From Rufibacter psychrotolerans (lineage in GTDB: Bacteria; Bacteroidota; Bacteroidia; Cytophagales; Hymenobacteraceae), in NCBI RefSeq assembly GCF_016924645.1, contig NZ_JAFFJV010000017.1, forward strand, positions 1 to 61,673: a DNA stretch of 61,673 nt. The letters run 5' to 3'. Made by a program: the position numbers and the translations under genes. Below are positions 31,658 to 41,168 of the stretch, one piece after another (within the stretch, counting starts at the first letter, position 1; each line of letters starts with the position of its first letter). The notes beneath the pieces are model-generated. The model was not told where the DNA came from and searched no databases. It saw nothing but the letters and a program-made list of their open reading frames with translations.

Positions 31658-34321
31658 TTGCCAAGACTTACATTCATATTTCTTTGTGCATTCTTCCTGA
31701 TGCTCACCTCCCGGAGATCAGCGGCGCAAGAATTGGTGGCTGATAGTCCTGTGTCCTTCCATTACCGGGGCGAGTCTCTGGAGCAGGCGCTACAGGACCT
31801 AGCCAGGCGGTATTCCCTTAATTTCTCGTACAGCAACAGCCAGTTACCCCTAAACCAGCGCATTACCTGTACCGGCACCTCGCTGCCGCTCAGGAAAGCC
31901 CTAGAGGTCTTCAGCAGCTGCGCCAACCTCAGTTTCCAGATCATTGGCGAGCAGATTGTGCTCAAGCCCAAGGAGGAGAACCCTGCGGCCCCCAGCCTGA
32001 AAAGCTACACCCAAACCCTGAGGGGCACTGTGAAGGATGGCGGGCTGGGCACCCCGCTCATTGGCGCTACTGTGATGCTGGTCTCCGTAAACCCCATGCG
32101 GGCGGTGAGCACCGGGCTAGACGGTTCCTTCTCCCTGGAGAAGCTGCCCATTGGGCGGCATAGCCTGCGCGTGACGTACCTGGGCTACAAAGAGGGAGAG
32201 GTTTCCAACATCATGGTGGTCTCTGGCAAGGAAACGGTGGTGGCCGTGCAACTGGAAGAGAGCTTTATCCAGGAATCTGAGGTCCTGATTGAAGCCGAAC
32301 GCGATAAGTCCTTGCCCCAGAACCTGCTTATCTCCTCCAGCGTGCACACCCTGCGGGCCGAGGAAATCAACCGCTTTGCCGGTTCCCGGCAAGACCCCAG
32401 CCGCATGGCTGCCAACTACGCTGGGGTTTCCAGCGCCTCTGACCAGCGCAACGACCTTATTGTGCGGGGAAACTCGCCCTTGGGAGTGTTGTGGCGCCTG
32501 GAGGGCGTGGAGATTCCCAATCCCAACCACTTTACCTTCACGCCCAACACCGGGGGAGCCTTCAGCCTCCTTAACAACAACCTGCTGGCCAACTCTGATT
32601 TCCTGACCGGAGCCTTCCCCGCCGAGTACGGCAACCGGATTGGGGCCGTGATGGACGTGCGCCTGCGCGAGGGCAACAACAAAAAGGTAGAGAACACCCT
32701 GCAACTGGGCCTGAATGGCATGGAAGTGGTCACTGAGGGGCCGCTGGTGAAGAAGTGGGGCGGCTCTTTCTTGGGCAGCATGCGGCTTTTCACCTTACGG
32801 CCGCTGGAACGGCTGGGCGTGAGCATTGGCTACCAGGGACTGCCCCGGTTTCAGGACGGTTCGTTCAAGGTGGTACTGCCCACCCCCAACGCCGGTAAAA
32901 TCTCGGTCTGGGGCATTGCCGGCAGCAGCAACGTGACCATCTATGACATAGACGAGGACACCACCACCTGGGGCAAGGTGCGGTACCGGCTGGAGCCCAC
33001 GCTCAACAACCAGATGTACGCGTTCGGGCTGAACCATACCTATACCAAGATTCCCAAGACCGTGACCGAGCTGATCATCTCTACCGCAGGTAGCCAGGTG
33101 GAGGCCACCAGCATTGCCACCTACCGCAACCTGGTCTCCCTCCTATTCTATTACCTGCGCAATTATGAGCAGCAACTCATCACCCGGTTCAACGTCACCC
33201 ACAAGACCACCAACCGGCTGCTGCTCAAAACCGGCCTCACCTGGCAGAAACTGTATTACAACAACCAGGAGATCATGTACCGCGACTCTCGCGACGTGTA
33301 CGAGATTCCGCTGGACGCCCAGGGCTCTGCCACGCTGGCGCAGGGCTTTTTCCTGGCCAAGTACTCCGTCACGCCCCGGCTAGACGTACAGGCGGGGCTG
33401 TACTCCCAGACGTTCTCCATCGGGAACCGGTCGGCCTATGAACCCCGCGTTTCGGTGGACTATTACCTCACCGATGCCCAGAAGGTGTACTTATCGGCGG
33501 GGCTGCACAGCCAGACGCAGCCCCTGGTATACTATGAATACCGGTTCTTTTCGCAGGAACGGCCCGAATTCAACCAGCCCTACAACAAACTGGATTTTAC
33601 CCGAAGCAAGCAGGTGGTGGCGGGCTACAACCTCAACCTCAACGCTTCCTGGCGGTTCAAGGCCGAGGCCTATTACCAGTATCACTTCAGGGTGCCCGTG
33701 AGCAAACGCGCCGGCGAAGAGGCCTTCTCCATGCTCAACCTGGGCACCGATTACAGCTTCGTGACGGTAGACAGCGTGGTGAGCACTGGCACGGGCAGAA
33801 ACTACGGCCTGGAGCTGACCGCCGAGCGGTTCCTCAAAAACGGGTTTTACACCCTGGGCAACGTGTCCTTGCTGCAGTCCTGGTTCTCGGGCGGCGACGG
33901 CAAGGTACGGCCCACGGCGTTCAGCATCGGGTTTATCTCCAACCTGCTGGTGGGCAAGGAATTTAACCTGGATGCCGAGAAACGCCACCACCTCTCCCTG
34001 GACCTCAGGGTGAATTACGCCGGCGGCAGGAGAATCATCCCCATTGACGAGGAAAAGACCCGGAACGAACCCACCGACAAGATTTACTATGACGTGGAGA
34101 ACGCCTATCTGCGCAAGCTGAAAGACTACTTCAGAACAGACATCAGGGTGTCTTACCAGCTGAACACCAGAAAAACCACCCACTGGGTGTTTGTGGCCGC
34201 CGACAACGTGTTTGACACCCAGAACGAACTTAGCTACGGCTGGGACCTGGAGGAAAACCGGGCCAAGGGCTTCTACCAACTGGGCATTTACCCGTACCTT
34301 GGTTACCGCATACAATTCTGA
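31658..34321 (+). CDS. TonB-dependent receptor with STN signalling domain
   Basis: An 887-residue outer-membrane receptor. The start is a TTG at 31658: it is the only start that keeps the signal peptide (hydrophobic stretch ending RSAAQ); the first ATG (31700) would remove it. Domains in order: STN (secretin/TonB N-terminus, about 32-85), carboxypeptidase-like regulatory domain (about 110-195), TonB plug (about 220-330, with DLIVRGNSPLGVLWRLEGVEIPNPNHF), and a beta-barrel to a final Phe. The STN domain and the upstream ECF/FecR pair make it the sensor of a FecA-like signalling system. The ligand is unknown. Confidence 0.93.
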   Translation: MPRLTFIFLCAFFLMLTSRRSAAQELVADSPVSFHYRGESLEQALQDLARRYSLNFSYSNSQLPLNQRITCTGTSLPLRKALEVFSSCANLSFQIIGEQIVLKPKEENPAAPSLKSYTQTLRGTVKDGGLGTPLIGATVMLVSVNPMRAVSTGLDGSFSLEKLPIGRHSLRVTYLGYKEGEVSNIMVVSGKETVVAVQLEESFIQESEVLIEAERDKSLPQNLLISSSVHTLRAEEINRFAGSRQDPSRMAANYAGVSSASDQRNDLIVRGNSPLGVLWRLEGVEIPNPNHFTFTPNTGGAFSLLNNNLLANSDFLTGAFPAEYGNRIGAVMDVRLREGNNKKVENTLQLGLNGMEVVTEGPLVKKWGGSFLGSMRLFTLRPLERLGVSIGYQGLPRFQDGSFKVVLPTPNAGKISVWGIAGSSNVTIYDIDEDTTTWGKVRYRLEPTLNNQMYAFGLNHTYTKIPKTVTELIISTAGSQVEATSIATYRNLVSLLFYYLRNYEQQLITRFNVTHKTTNRLLLKTGLTWQKLYYNNQEIMYRDSRDVYEIPLDAQGSATLAQGFFLAKYSVTPRLDVQAGLYSQTFSIGNRSAYEPRVSVDYYLTDAQKVYLSAGLHSQTQPLVYYEYRFFSQERPEFNQPYNKLDFTRSKQVVAGYNLNLNASWRFKAEAYYQYHFRVPVSKRAGEEAFSMLNLGTDYSFVTVDSVVSTGTGRNYGLELTAERFLKNGFYTLGNVSLLQSWFSGGDGKVRPTAFSIGFISNLLVGKEFNLDAEKRHHLSLDLRVNYAGGRRIIPIDEEKTRNEPTDKIYYDVENAYLRKLKDYFRTDIRVSYQLNTRKTTHWVFVAADNVFDTQNELSYGWDLEENRAKGFYQLGIYPYLGYRIQF

Positions 34322-34353
34322 AAACGGCTCCAAAACGCATGTCTCGCCTATAA

Positions 34354-34401
34354 AAAAGAGGCAGCCTTCTTTCTACCCATAGAAAGAAGGCTGCCTCTTT
34401 T
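34354..34401. terminator. Bidirectional terminator
   Basis: AAAAGAGGCAGCCTTC... pairs over about 22 bp with GAAGGCTGCCTCTTTT, between the convergent receptor gene and the helical-repeat gene. Confidence 0.95.
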
Positions 34402-34412
34402 AATAAACTTCT

Positions 34413-35894
34413 TTACCTGGAATACACCGAGCTCAGCCTTATTTTCTCCAGGATCAGCTCCCACAGGTGCTCATACGGGATAATCTCAATCTCGGCGTAG
34501 GCATCGCCGGGAGGCGGCGTTTTCTGCAGTTTGTTGTACAGATATTGGCCCTTTTTCTGGGTGGTGCCACCGTCAAAATCTGAGCGCACCAGCGTATTTA
34601 GGAGTTTGAAGAAGATGCGGCTGCGCTCACTGAAACTGTCTTTGAAGTGGTGCTGCGCGTACTTCTTAAGCGACTCTACCCGGTACTCCAGGGCCTCAAA
34701 GTCCCCTATCTCCAGGAAGTACATGACCTGCAAGATTAGAATGGCCACGTTAAAGCCTTCTTTGTCTTTGCTGTAAATGGGCGCATTCTGGGCCAGGGTG
34801 TGCCATTTTAGCGGCTGGTCTTTCAGGGGCGCCACAAAGTGGAGGTAAGACTCCATGAGTACCCATCTTTCCTGCGCGAATTTGTTGATTTTCTTGATAA
34901 ACGGGTTGGTCTGTACCTGGTGCAGCAAGAGGTGGGCGGCCTCGTACCGCTTGGCGTGGATGGCCAGCAGGGTATAGTTCTCCATGAAGGCAAACCAGTT
35001 GTTGCTGGAGGGATTAAAGGAACTGAGGTATTTATTGGCCAGCACCATTCCTTCCTCCAGTTTCTTCGCTCTCAGGTGCGCGTACACCTGTATGAATTTG
35101 TTGAACCTGGAGTCAAACCTCTTCTGGATTACCTTGTTGTCCTGCAGTTCGTTTTCAATCATGCTGGTTAAGAGCACAATCTTCTCAAAATCGCCGGTTA
35201 GCTCGTGCAGCCAGATAAAAAGCCGGTAATAGTTGTTGAAAGACTCAAAGGTCTGCGCCTTTTCCCAGAGCAATTTCATCTTGGGCAGTACTTCATCCAG
35301 CCTTTTCAGGAAATTCTTGCGGGCCGCCACCGAGTGGCTTAGCTCTATGTTGGCCTGCCAGAAAAGCATCTCAGACTCCTGGTCGGCGGCCAGCTTCTCG
35401 TTTACCGCATTGAGCTGGTCAACGGCTTTGTAAAAGAAAGACCTTTCCTTCAGGTTCACGTAAGACTGTACCAACGTCCTGATGCACAGGGAGGAAATGT
35501 AGTTGAAGTCGTATTCGGTGGATTTTGCCAAAACCTGCTTTAAAATAGGAAGGGCCAGGTCATTGGCGCCGGAGTCAATTAAGATGCGCGCCTGGTAGAA
35601 TTTAGCCAGGCAGGCCTGCTCCACCGCGTGCGACACGGGAATGCCTTCGGGGTTCTCGTCCAGAAAAAACAATTGGTTCATCAATTTCTTTCTGAGACGT
35701 GATTTGATCATTTTTAATCCGTCTTTTTTAGTATCTTTTGAGTACAGAACCTCCCGGGCAGAATCATCGTCGGTGATGGTGCCCGCCAGGATCTCTTGGT
35801 ACAAAAGTTTCTCTTTTGAGTGATTGGTAAAGATCTGGGAAGTTCCTCCTACTCTTTTCTGCACTATTTGAATCAGCTTCTTTAGCTCCTCCAT
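34413..35894 (-). CDS. Uncharacterised helical-repeat protein
   Basis: A 493-residue cytosolic protein with no signal peptide or membrane span. The sequence is rich in Leu, Lys, Glu and Phe with regular amphipathic helices, for example YQARILIDSGANDLALPILKQVL and LLAIHAKRYEAAHLLLHQVQ, which look like TPR-type antiparallel repeats through residues 90-480. The N-terminal 60 residues (MEELKKLIQIVQKR, MIKSRLRKKLMNQL) are basic and helical but show no clear helix-turn-helix. I do not recognise a named family. It is divergent from a small secreted peptide gene and a peptide importer, which raises the untested idea of a peptide-responsive regulator. A structural scaffold role is equally possible. 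Confidence 0.8.
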   Translation of the reverse strand: MEELKKLIQIVQKRVGGTSQIFTNHSKEKLLYQEILAGTITDDDSAREVLYSKDTKKDGLKMIKSRLRKKLMNQLFFLDENPEGIPVSHAVEQACLAKFYQARILIDSGANDLALPILKQVLAKSTEYDFNYISSLCIRTLVQSYVNLKERSFFYKAVDQLNAVNEKLAADQESEMLFWQANIELSHSVAARKNFLKRLDEVLPKMKLLWEKAQTFESFNNYYRLFIWLHELTGDFEKIVLLTSMIENELQDNKVIQKRFDSRFNKFIQVYAHLRAKKLEEGMVLANKYLSSFNPSSNNWFAFMENYTLLAIHAKRYEAAHLLLHQVQTNPFIKKINKFAQERWVLMESYLHFVAPLKDQPLKWHTLAQNAPIYSKDKEGFNVAILILQVMYFLEIGDFEALEYRVESLKKYAQHHFKDSFSERSRIFFKLLNTLVRSDFDGGTTQKKGQYLYNKLQKTPPPGDAYAEIEIIPYEHLWELILEKIRLSSVYSR

Positions 35895-36191
35895 TACTGT
35901 TTTTTTCTTTCCGGCAAATAAATCGGGTCAATTCTTAGGTGAACTTCTTCTACTGCAACAACTTACGGCCAAAAGCCGCGTATAAAGCACTCAAATCCCC
36001 TTCTACGTTCAGCACCAAAAAATACTACATTAATCGTTAACTACCTTTTACTAGTCCTTAAAATGAAATAAATTATTATTTTATTATATTTAAATTGGGT
36101 AAATTCCTAGTTACATATCACCTATTTCTTTCCTTTAGAAACCGCATGAGTAGTATCACCTTTGTTTAAACAAATTTAAACAACCAAAGCC
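35895..36191. promoter_or_regulatory. AT-rich divergent control region with a perfect palindrome
   Basis: The region between the divergent helical-repeat and small-peptide genes is very AT-rich at 36050-36110. It ends with the perfect 14-bp palindrome TTTGTTTAAACAAA at 36161-36174, 17 nt before the peptide ATG, overlapped by TTTAAAC repeats. No consensus -7 box is seen (CACCTTTG at 36157-36164 is the nearest). The palindrome is a candidate operator. Confidence 0.45.
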
Positions 36192-36410
36192 ATGATAGAA
36201 TTACTTCTCGCTCTGCTCCTCCAATTGACTGCAGTAACCGGAACCACTACTGCCACTTCTGACAAAGACAAGGCTGCTCCTACTATGAGCACCTTCAGCA
36301 CTACCTCAACCAGCAGCACCAGCACCACCACGGGCGGTACTACCACCGGGGACCAGGGATCTGGCGAGACTGGCTACGGTGGATCTGGCACCTGGGACAC
36401 CAGAGACTAA
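36192..36410 (+). CDS. Small Ser/Thr/Gly-rich exported peptide
   Basis: A 72-residue ORF. Residues 1-17 (MIELLLALLLQLTAVTG) form a hydrophobic signal-like segment but without the usual N-terminal basic residues. The rest is low complexity: Thr/Ser runs at about 34-52, then a Gly-rich acidic tail (GDQGSGETGYGGSGTWDTRD). It lies 126 bp upstream of the binding-protein gene of a peptide ABC importer, on the same strand. It could be a structural or signalling peptide, a modified-peptide precursor, or a chance frame. The clean ATG, composition and position favour a real gene. I do not recognise a family. Confidence 0.55.
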   Translation: MIELLLALLLQLTAVTGTTTATSDKDKAAPTMSTFSTTSTSSTSTTTGGTTTGDQGSGETGYGGSGTWDTRD

Positions 36411-36536
36411 CCCAAGCTGGTTAGACAGCAAAGAAGTTTCAATTCTAACTGCTATATAATCATACACAGGGCTAAGGCTTATTGGGGCAAGTTTTGTAAT
36501 ATTGAGCATGGTGCAAACCCGCACGCAACGCTTACT

Positions 36537-38258
36537 ATGAAAAAAAACTGCGCTATAAGCCTTAGCTTCTTTTTTATATGGCTTCTGTCCTGTTCTTCCC
36601 CCACCCAACACCCCTCCATTAGAGTACGGCTAGCGCAAGACCCAGAATCACTGCACCCGCTCAGCTACGGCAACGCCACCGCCCTGCAACTGCTTAACCT
36701 GGTGTACCAAAGCCTGCTTACCGTTGACATCAAAGACAACTCCATCCAGCCTCTGCTGGCCGCCGGCCTGCCCACGGTTCGGCGCGACGATTCCAGCTCC
36801 TATTTCACCTATCAGATCAGGCCTGAGGCCCGCTGGAGCAATGGTTCCCGGGTAACGGCGGCAGACGTGGCCTTCTCCCTGAAGCTACTGCACAGCCCCC
36901 TGCTGGACAATGACCGCTGGCGCGCCCAGTACAGCTTTATCCAGAACATTCAACTCTCTGAGGACAACCCCGCAGTGTTTACCATTGTTTGCTCGGGCTA
37001 CACACCCGAGATGAACCTGATGACGGGCGATTTCTTTGTGCTGCCAGCCTACCAGTTTGATCCCAAAGGCGTACTGGCCTCTGTGCCGTACAGCGTGATC
37101 AGGCAGAAGTTTGATTCACTGGCCCAGACACCCGCCTTCAAGGCTTACGCCAGCTTCATCAACCACCCGGCCCTGGCCAGAGATACCGCCCTGGTAAAAG
37201 GGAGCGGTCCCTACCAACTCACCTCCTGGGCCTCGGGCCAGGCCCTTGTGCTGGACAAAAAGCCGGGCTGGTGGGCTGAAAAGGCCACCACCAACAGGCA
37301 AGCGCTCTATGCCAATCCTTCCAGGCTTGTCTTTCAGGTAATCCCAGACCAGGCGGCGGCCGTGTTGGCGCTCAAAGCCCGGCAAGTAGACCTGGTAGAC
37401 AACCTTCCCTTGGTGGCCTACCAGGAAATGAGAAAAGACCAGCAGTACCAGGCCTGGTACAACTTCTACTCGCCTTCTTCTTATGACTTGGTTTTCCTGG
37501 GGCAGAACGGCCGCCATCCCTTCTTGCAGGACAAGCAAACCCGGCAAGCCCTGGCCTACCTGGTCAACATTCCGCAGGTGATCAATCACCTGCAGGGCGG
37601 TCTGGCCACACCTACCGTGGGTCTGGTGCATCCGCAGGAGAAAGACTATTACCACGGCAAGTTGGCACCGCTCCCGTATGACCCCGGGAAGGCGAAAGCC
37701 CTCCTGGCGGCAGCGGGCTGGCGCCAGACCGGGTCCGGGTGGCAGAAAAGCATCCACGGAAAGCCCCAGACGCTTGCCCTGGAACTGCTCCACCGGGCCG
37801 GGAACACGGACTTTGAGAACTTCGCCCTGCTTTTTCAGCAGAACGCCCGGGCCATAGGCGTGCCCATTACCTTAAAAGCCATGGAAAGCAGCCAGATTAC
37901 CGACCGGCTGCAAAGCAAGGAGTTTGACCTTTACCTGAGAACCCTGGTGGGAAATCCGTTCTCCTATAACCTTATTCCCATGCTGCATACCTCCAATTCC
38001 GCCCAGGGCGGAGCCAACGTGACCAGTTTCGGTACGCCGGAAACAGACAGGTTACTGGAGCAGATTGCCCGCGAAGAGCGTAAGGCGGAGAAGGGAATTC
38101 TTCTAAAGCAACTTCAGGAGAAAATGCGGGAAGAAAGCAACCTGGTTTTTCTTTATTTCCAGCAGAACAAGCTAGCCATATCTAAACAGATTGACTCGGT
38201 GGTGGTGTCAAGCCTGAAGCCCGGCTACGACCTGCTGCGGTTCACCAAACAAGAGTAA
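36537..38258 (+). CDS. Peptide ABC transporter substrate-binding lipoprotein (SBP_bac_5)
   Basis: A 573-residue family 5 binding protein (DppA/OppA type) that would capture oligopeptides or similar solutes in the periplasm and hand them to the two permeases encoded next. The signal ends in lipobox LLSC with Cys19. Family marks are RVRLAQDPESLHPLSYGNATALQLLNLVYQSLL, the core YQIRPEARWSNGSRVTAADVAFSLKLL, VKGSGPYQL with W later, and RQALAYLVNIPQV. The permease gene starts 6 bp after its stop codon, so it is one operon. Regulation may come from the AT-rich divergent region upstream. Confidence 0.93.
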   Translation: MKKNCAISLSFFFIWLLSCSSPTQHPSIRVRLAQDPESLHPLSYGNATALQLLNLVYQSLLTVDIKDNSIQPLLAAGLPTVRRDDSSSYFTYQIRPEARWSNGSRVTAADVAFSLKLLHSPLLDNDRWRAQYSFIQNIQLSEDNPAVFTIVCSGYTPEMNLMTGDFFVLPAYQFDPKGVLASVPYSVIRQKFDSLAQTPAFKAYASFINHPALARDTALVKGSGPYQLTSWASGQALVLDKKPGWWAEKATTNRQALYANPSRLVFQVIPDQAAAVLALKARQVDLVDNLPLVAYQEMRKDQQYQAWYNFYSPSSYDLVFLGQNGRHPFLQDKQTRQALAYLVNIPQVINHLQGGLATPTVGLVHPQEKDYYHGKLAPLPYDPGKAKALLAAAGWRQTGSGWQKSIHGKPQTLALELLHRAGNTDFENFALLFQQNARAIGVPITLKAMESSQITDRLQSKEFDLYLRTLVGNPFSYNLIPMLHTSNSAQGGANVTSFGTPETDRLLEQIAREERKAEKGILLKQLQEKMREESNLVFLYFQQNKLAISKQIDSVVVSSLKPGYDLLRFTKQE

Positions 38259-38264
38259 GAACGG

Positions 38265-39599
38265 ATGAGCTTGCCTACTTGGAGCCTGCAGGCCCTGAAG
38301 TTCCTGGTGACCCTTTGGCTTACCATCTCCTGCGTTTTTGTGGTGAGCAGGCTGCTCCCCAATGCGAATACCCCGCTGGGCCTGGCCGACGCTGACCTGG
38401 CGGTGTACGGCCTGTCAGATGCCGCCACCCTGGAGCGGGTCAAAGCCGATTACCGGCAGCGGAGGGGCTATCACCTACCTTTGTTTTACGTTGGTTTGGG
38501 AGCACGGGGCAGCGGCCTGGCTGAGCAACTAGAGAGCCCCGGCTCCCCAGACTACCCTTGGGCAGAAGCTGCCGTGCTGCGCCACGGCCTGGAACCTACG
38601 CGTCAATTCAGGACTCAATGGCACGCCTGGGAACAGCAAGCCAGCCCAGAGGAAAGAAGCACCCTCCGCTCCCGCCTGCTTACCTGGGCCCAGGCAGCGG
38701 AGACAGGGCAGGCGGTTGCTTCCTTTTTGCAGGAATCTGCCACTTCAGCCTCTAAAACCCTGCTGGCGTCCTGGAATGCCTTGCTCCAGAAAAGGGCTCC
38801 CCTCCATTACCACCTGCCCGTTCTGCAATGGCATGGCACAGACAACTTGTATCACACCTGGTTAGGCAAAATCTTGCAAGGCGACCTTGGCGCCTCCACC
38901 CTGGACTATCAGCCGGTGCTCAGCAAAATTGGGGAAGCCGTAGGTCTGTCGGCCATGTTAGGGTGCCTTGGCTTGGCAACGGCACTGTTGGTTTCATACC
39001 TTGCGGGCATGCACCTGGCGCAGCACCCAGCCAGCCTGTTTGCGGCAGTTGGCCGGCACTTCCTGTACTTGTTAGACAGCATTCCGGCTTTTGTCATTAC
39101 GCTGGGCGTTTTTGGCCTGTACCTGTTGTTGGGCGGAGCCTTGGATTCGCCTTACCTGGCGGCTCCTGGGGAAAGCTCCCCTTTCACCCCTTCCCTGTTG
39201 TTAGGCGGCCTGTGCGTAGCGCTTTTTCTGGTGCCGCACCTCACCTTACAGTTTTACGGCACTCTGGTACACCAAAACAGCCAGTTGTACTACCGAACGG
39301 CCCTAGCCAAGGGGCTTTCCTCGGCCACGGTGCTCCGCAGGCACGCGTTGCCCAACGCCCTTATTCCTTCCCTCACCCTGTTGAGCGAGGTAATCATAGG
39401 GCTTATCTCGGGAGTACTTGTGGTGGAAGTCACCTTTTCACTGCCGGGCCTGGGGAGTTTACTGGTGAAATCCATTCTGGCGGCCGATTACCCCACCGTG
39501 GTGGGCATCACCCTGCTGCTCCTGCTGTTCAGGTTAGGCGTGACCCAACTGACCGACCTGGCGCTGGCGTTGGCAGACCCCAGAATTAAAAGCGTTTAA
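38265..39599 (+). CDS. ABC transporter permease, DppB/OppB type with large insertion
   Basis: A 444-residue inner-membrane permease, longer than the usual 310 or so. Residues 8-28 form the first membrane span. Then comes an extended polar region of about 170 residues before the second span near 210. The remainder is typical: DLGASTLDYQPVLSKIGEAVGLS, the coupling helix YRTALAKGLSSATVLRRHALPNALIPSLTLL and the C-terminal ISGVLVVEVTFSLPGLGSLLVKSILAADYPTVVGI. The extra segment would lie in the periplasm and may help dock the binding protein. It is flanked by 6-bp and 8-bp gaps in the operon. Confidence 0.92.
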   Translation: MSLPTWSLQALKFLVTLWLTISCVFVVSRLLPNANTPLGLADADLAVYGLSDAATLERVKADYRQRRGYHLPLFYVGLGARGSGLAEQLESPGSPDYPWAEAAVLRHGLEPTRQFRTQWHAWEQQASPEERSTLRSRLLTWAQAAETGQAVASFLQESATSASKTLLASWNALLQKRAPLHYHLPVLQWHGTDNLYHTWLGKILQGDLGASTLDYQPVLSKIGEAVGLSAMLGCLGLATALLVSYLAGMHLAQHPASLFAAVGRHFLYLLDSIPAFVITLGVFGLYLLLGGALDSPYLAAPGESSPFTPSLLLGGLCVALFLVPHLTLQFYGTLVHQNSQLYYRTALAKGLSSATVLRRHALPNALIPSLTLLSEVIIGLISGVLVVEVTFSLPGLGSLLVKSILAADYPTVVGITLLLLLFRLGVTQLTDLALALADPRIKSV

Positions 39600-39607
39600 C
39601 GGAGAGC

Positions 39608-40660
39608 ATGGACATCAGGCAACTGGCAGAACGGATTAGCGGAAAGGAGAAACTTGCCTTGGCCTGGCTCTTTTTGTTCACGGCGGCGGCGGTTATTGCC
39701 CAGGTACAAGTGGGGCAAGGGCAGCAGTTGCTGGCCACCCCGGAAGCAGCCTACCTTCCTCCCTTCGTGTCAATGGACCACCCCTTGGGTACCGACCAGT
39801 TGGGCCGTGATGTGTTCCTGTACTTGCTGCACGGCTGCCGCACCAGCTGGCTCCTGGCCATTCCGCCCCTGTTGGGGGCCACCGCAATGGGAATAGTAGC
39901 CGGCACGGGGGCGGCCCTTCTGGGGAACACCGGGCTGAGGATTTCCGTGACCCGGCTCCTGGCGGGCGGAATGGCCCTCACAGTCTTGGTCTATCTGCTG
40001 CCGGTAATAAAGTTCTGGTGGCAAGACTGGCCTACTTATCTCCAGATAGCCCTAAGCGCCGCCGGGGCGCTGGTCCTCCTAAGGTTGCTTTTTTCCGCTA
40101 AAGGGCCTGAAAACAAGAAAAAGAGAAAAGAAATCGCCCTTCCCGTAGACGAGGCTTTGCAGAAGCTGATTGGCGTGTGGGCCTCTTTCCCGAAACTCCT
40201 GTTGCTGCTGCTGCTCACCCTTTTTACTCCGTTCTCGGTGGTCAGCCTCATGGTCTGGATTGCCGTCACCTATTGGATCTTGCCCGCCCGGGTAGCACGC
40301 GCCATGGTGCTCCAACTCCGGCAGGAACCTTACTATGAAACGGCCCAGGCGCTGGGCATTCCGTTCTGGCGTACGTTCACCCACTATCTCTGGCCTTCCC
40401 TCCAGGGAACCCTGCTTACCAACTTCTGCTTTGCCGCCTCGGGCCTACTGGGCATTGGCTCCACGCTGGCCTACCTGGGCATTGGCCTGCCGGCCGATGT
40501 GCCCTCCTGGGGCAAGATGCTGGCAACCGCCCGTTTCTCGCTGGAAGCCTGGTGGCTGATTGCTTTTCCGGCTCTGTTCCTGCTGACAAGCATCTTTAGC
40601 CTGCAATCACTGGGTCACTTTTTTTCCTCTACTAGCCGCTCCAATTCTGTTACAAAATAG
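39608..40660 (+). CDS. ABC transporter permease, DppC/OppC type
   Basis: A 350-residue partner permease. The N-terminal span is followed by the family motif SMDHPLGTDQLGRDVFLYLLHGCRTSW. An unusual middle region holds two extra spans and a basic loop (KGPENKKKRKE). The coupling helix reads PYYETAQALGIPFWRTFTHYLWPSLQGTLL, and the end has LAYLGIGLPADVPSWGKMLATARF. It is the last gene of the importer operon. No DppD/DppF-type ATPase gene is present anywhere in the window, so energy must come from ATPases encoded elsewhere. Confidence 0.92.
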   Translation: MDIRQLAERISGKEKLALAWLFLFTAAAVIAQVQVGQGQQLLATPEAAYLPPFVSMDHPLGTDQLGRDVFLYLLHGCRTSWLLAIPPLLGATAMGIVAGTGAALLGNTGLRISVTRLLAGGMALTVLVYLLPVIKFWWQDWPTYLQIALSAAGALVLLRLLFSAKGPENKKKRKEIALPVDEALQKLIGVWASFPKLLLLLLLTLFTPFSVVSLMVWIAVTYWILPARVARAMVLQLRQEPYYETAQALGIPFWRTFTHYLWPSLQGTLLTNFCFAASGLLGIGSTLAYLGIGLPADVPSWGKMLATARFSLEAWWLIAFPALFLLTSIFSLQSLGHFFSSTSRSNSVTK

Positions 40661-40841
40661 CCTACTCTGCTTCTATTTTAAGCAAAGGAGATAGCTATTT
40701 AGTTTAAACAGGACACTACGCTAAGTATTATCCTGTAACTTATCAAATATAGTCAAGTTATAACACTCTACTACGTTTCCTGTTTTATGAGCCAGGCGCC
40801 CGCTAATATTGTATCATCATTAAGAGCAAAAGGAAATGAAT

Positions 40842-41090
40842 ATGAACGGGTTAAGTCTTACAGCTGCTGTTAACAAGCAATTCAATGTTAATGCAGGCCT
40901 GGCGGAACCCAAGCTTCCCGGAGGTCAGACTTCCCTGCTCCTGAACTCCCAATTAGAGAGTATTGCTTCTTGCTTTACCGCAGCAGACCCGAAAGATGGG
41001 GTTGCCTCTGAGGGGTTTGTGCTGGATGGCTTCTTTCTGGGAACCTTTGAATTTGACTCACTCACCGGGCATCCGGGGATTAGATATTAA
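40842..41090 (+). CDS. Small ORF downstream of the importer, unknown
   Basis: An 82-residue frame from ATG 40842; an ATG two codons earlier (40836) is possible. AAAGGA at 40829-40834 is a good ribosome site for 40842. The sequence has no signal peptide and no known motif. It includes a Leu/Ser stretch LLLNSQLESIASC with one Cys, a Pro-Gly-Gly at the end of the first third, and a tail LDGFFLGTFEFDSLTGHPGIRY. It is followed by a good terminator at 41169-41201, which supports a real transcript. It could be a peptide precursor, but I have no family to compare. Confidence 0.5.
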   Translation: MNGLSLTAAVNKQFNVNAGLAEPKLPGGQTSLLLNSQLESIASCFTAADPKDGVASEGFVLDGFFLGTFEFDSLTGHPGIRY

Positions 41091-41168
41091 AAGTAGTTGT
41101 GTTTTCTTCCGCATCCCCCCGTGCAGAAGATTGTTTCTTGTTTCAGTTTTTTTGTTGTTTGTCTGTTT

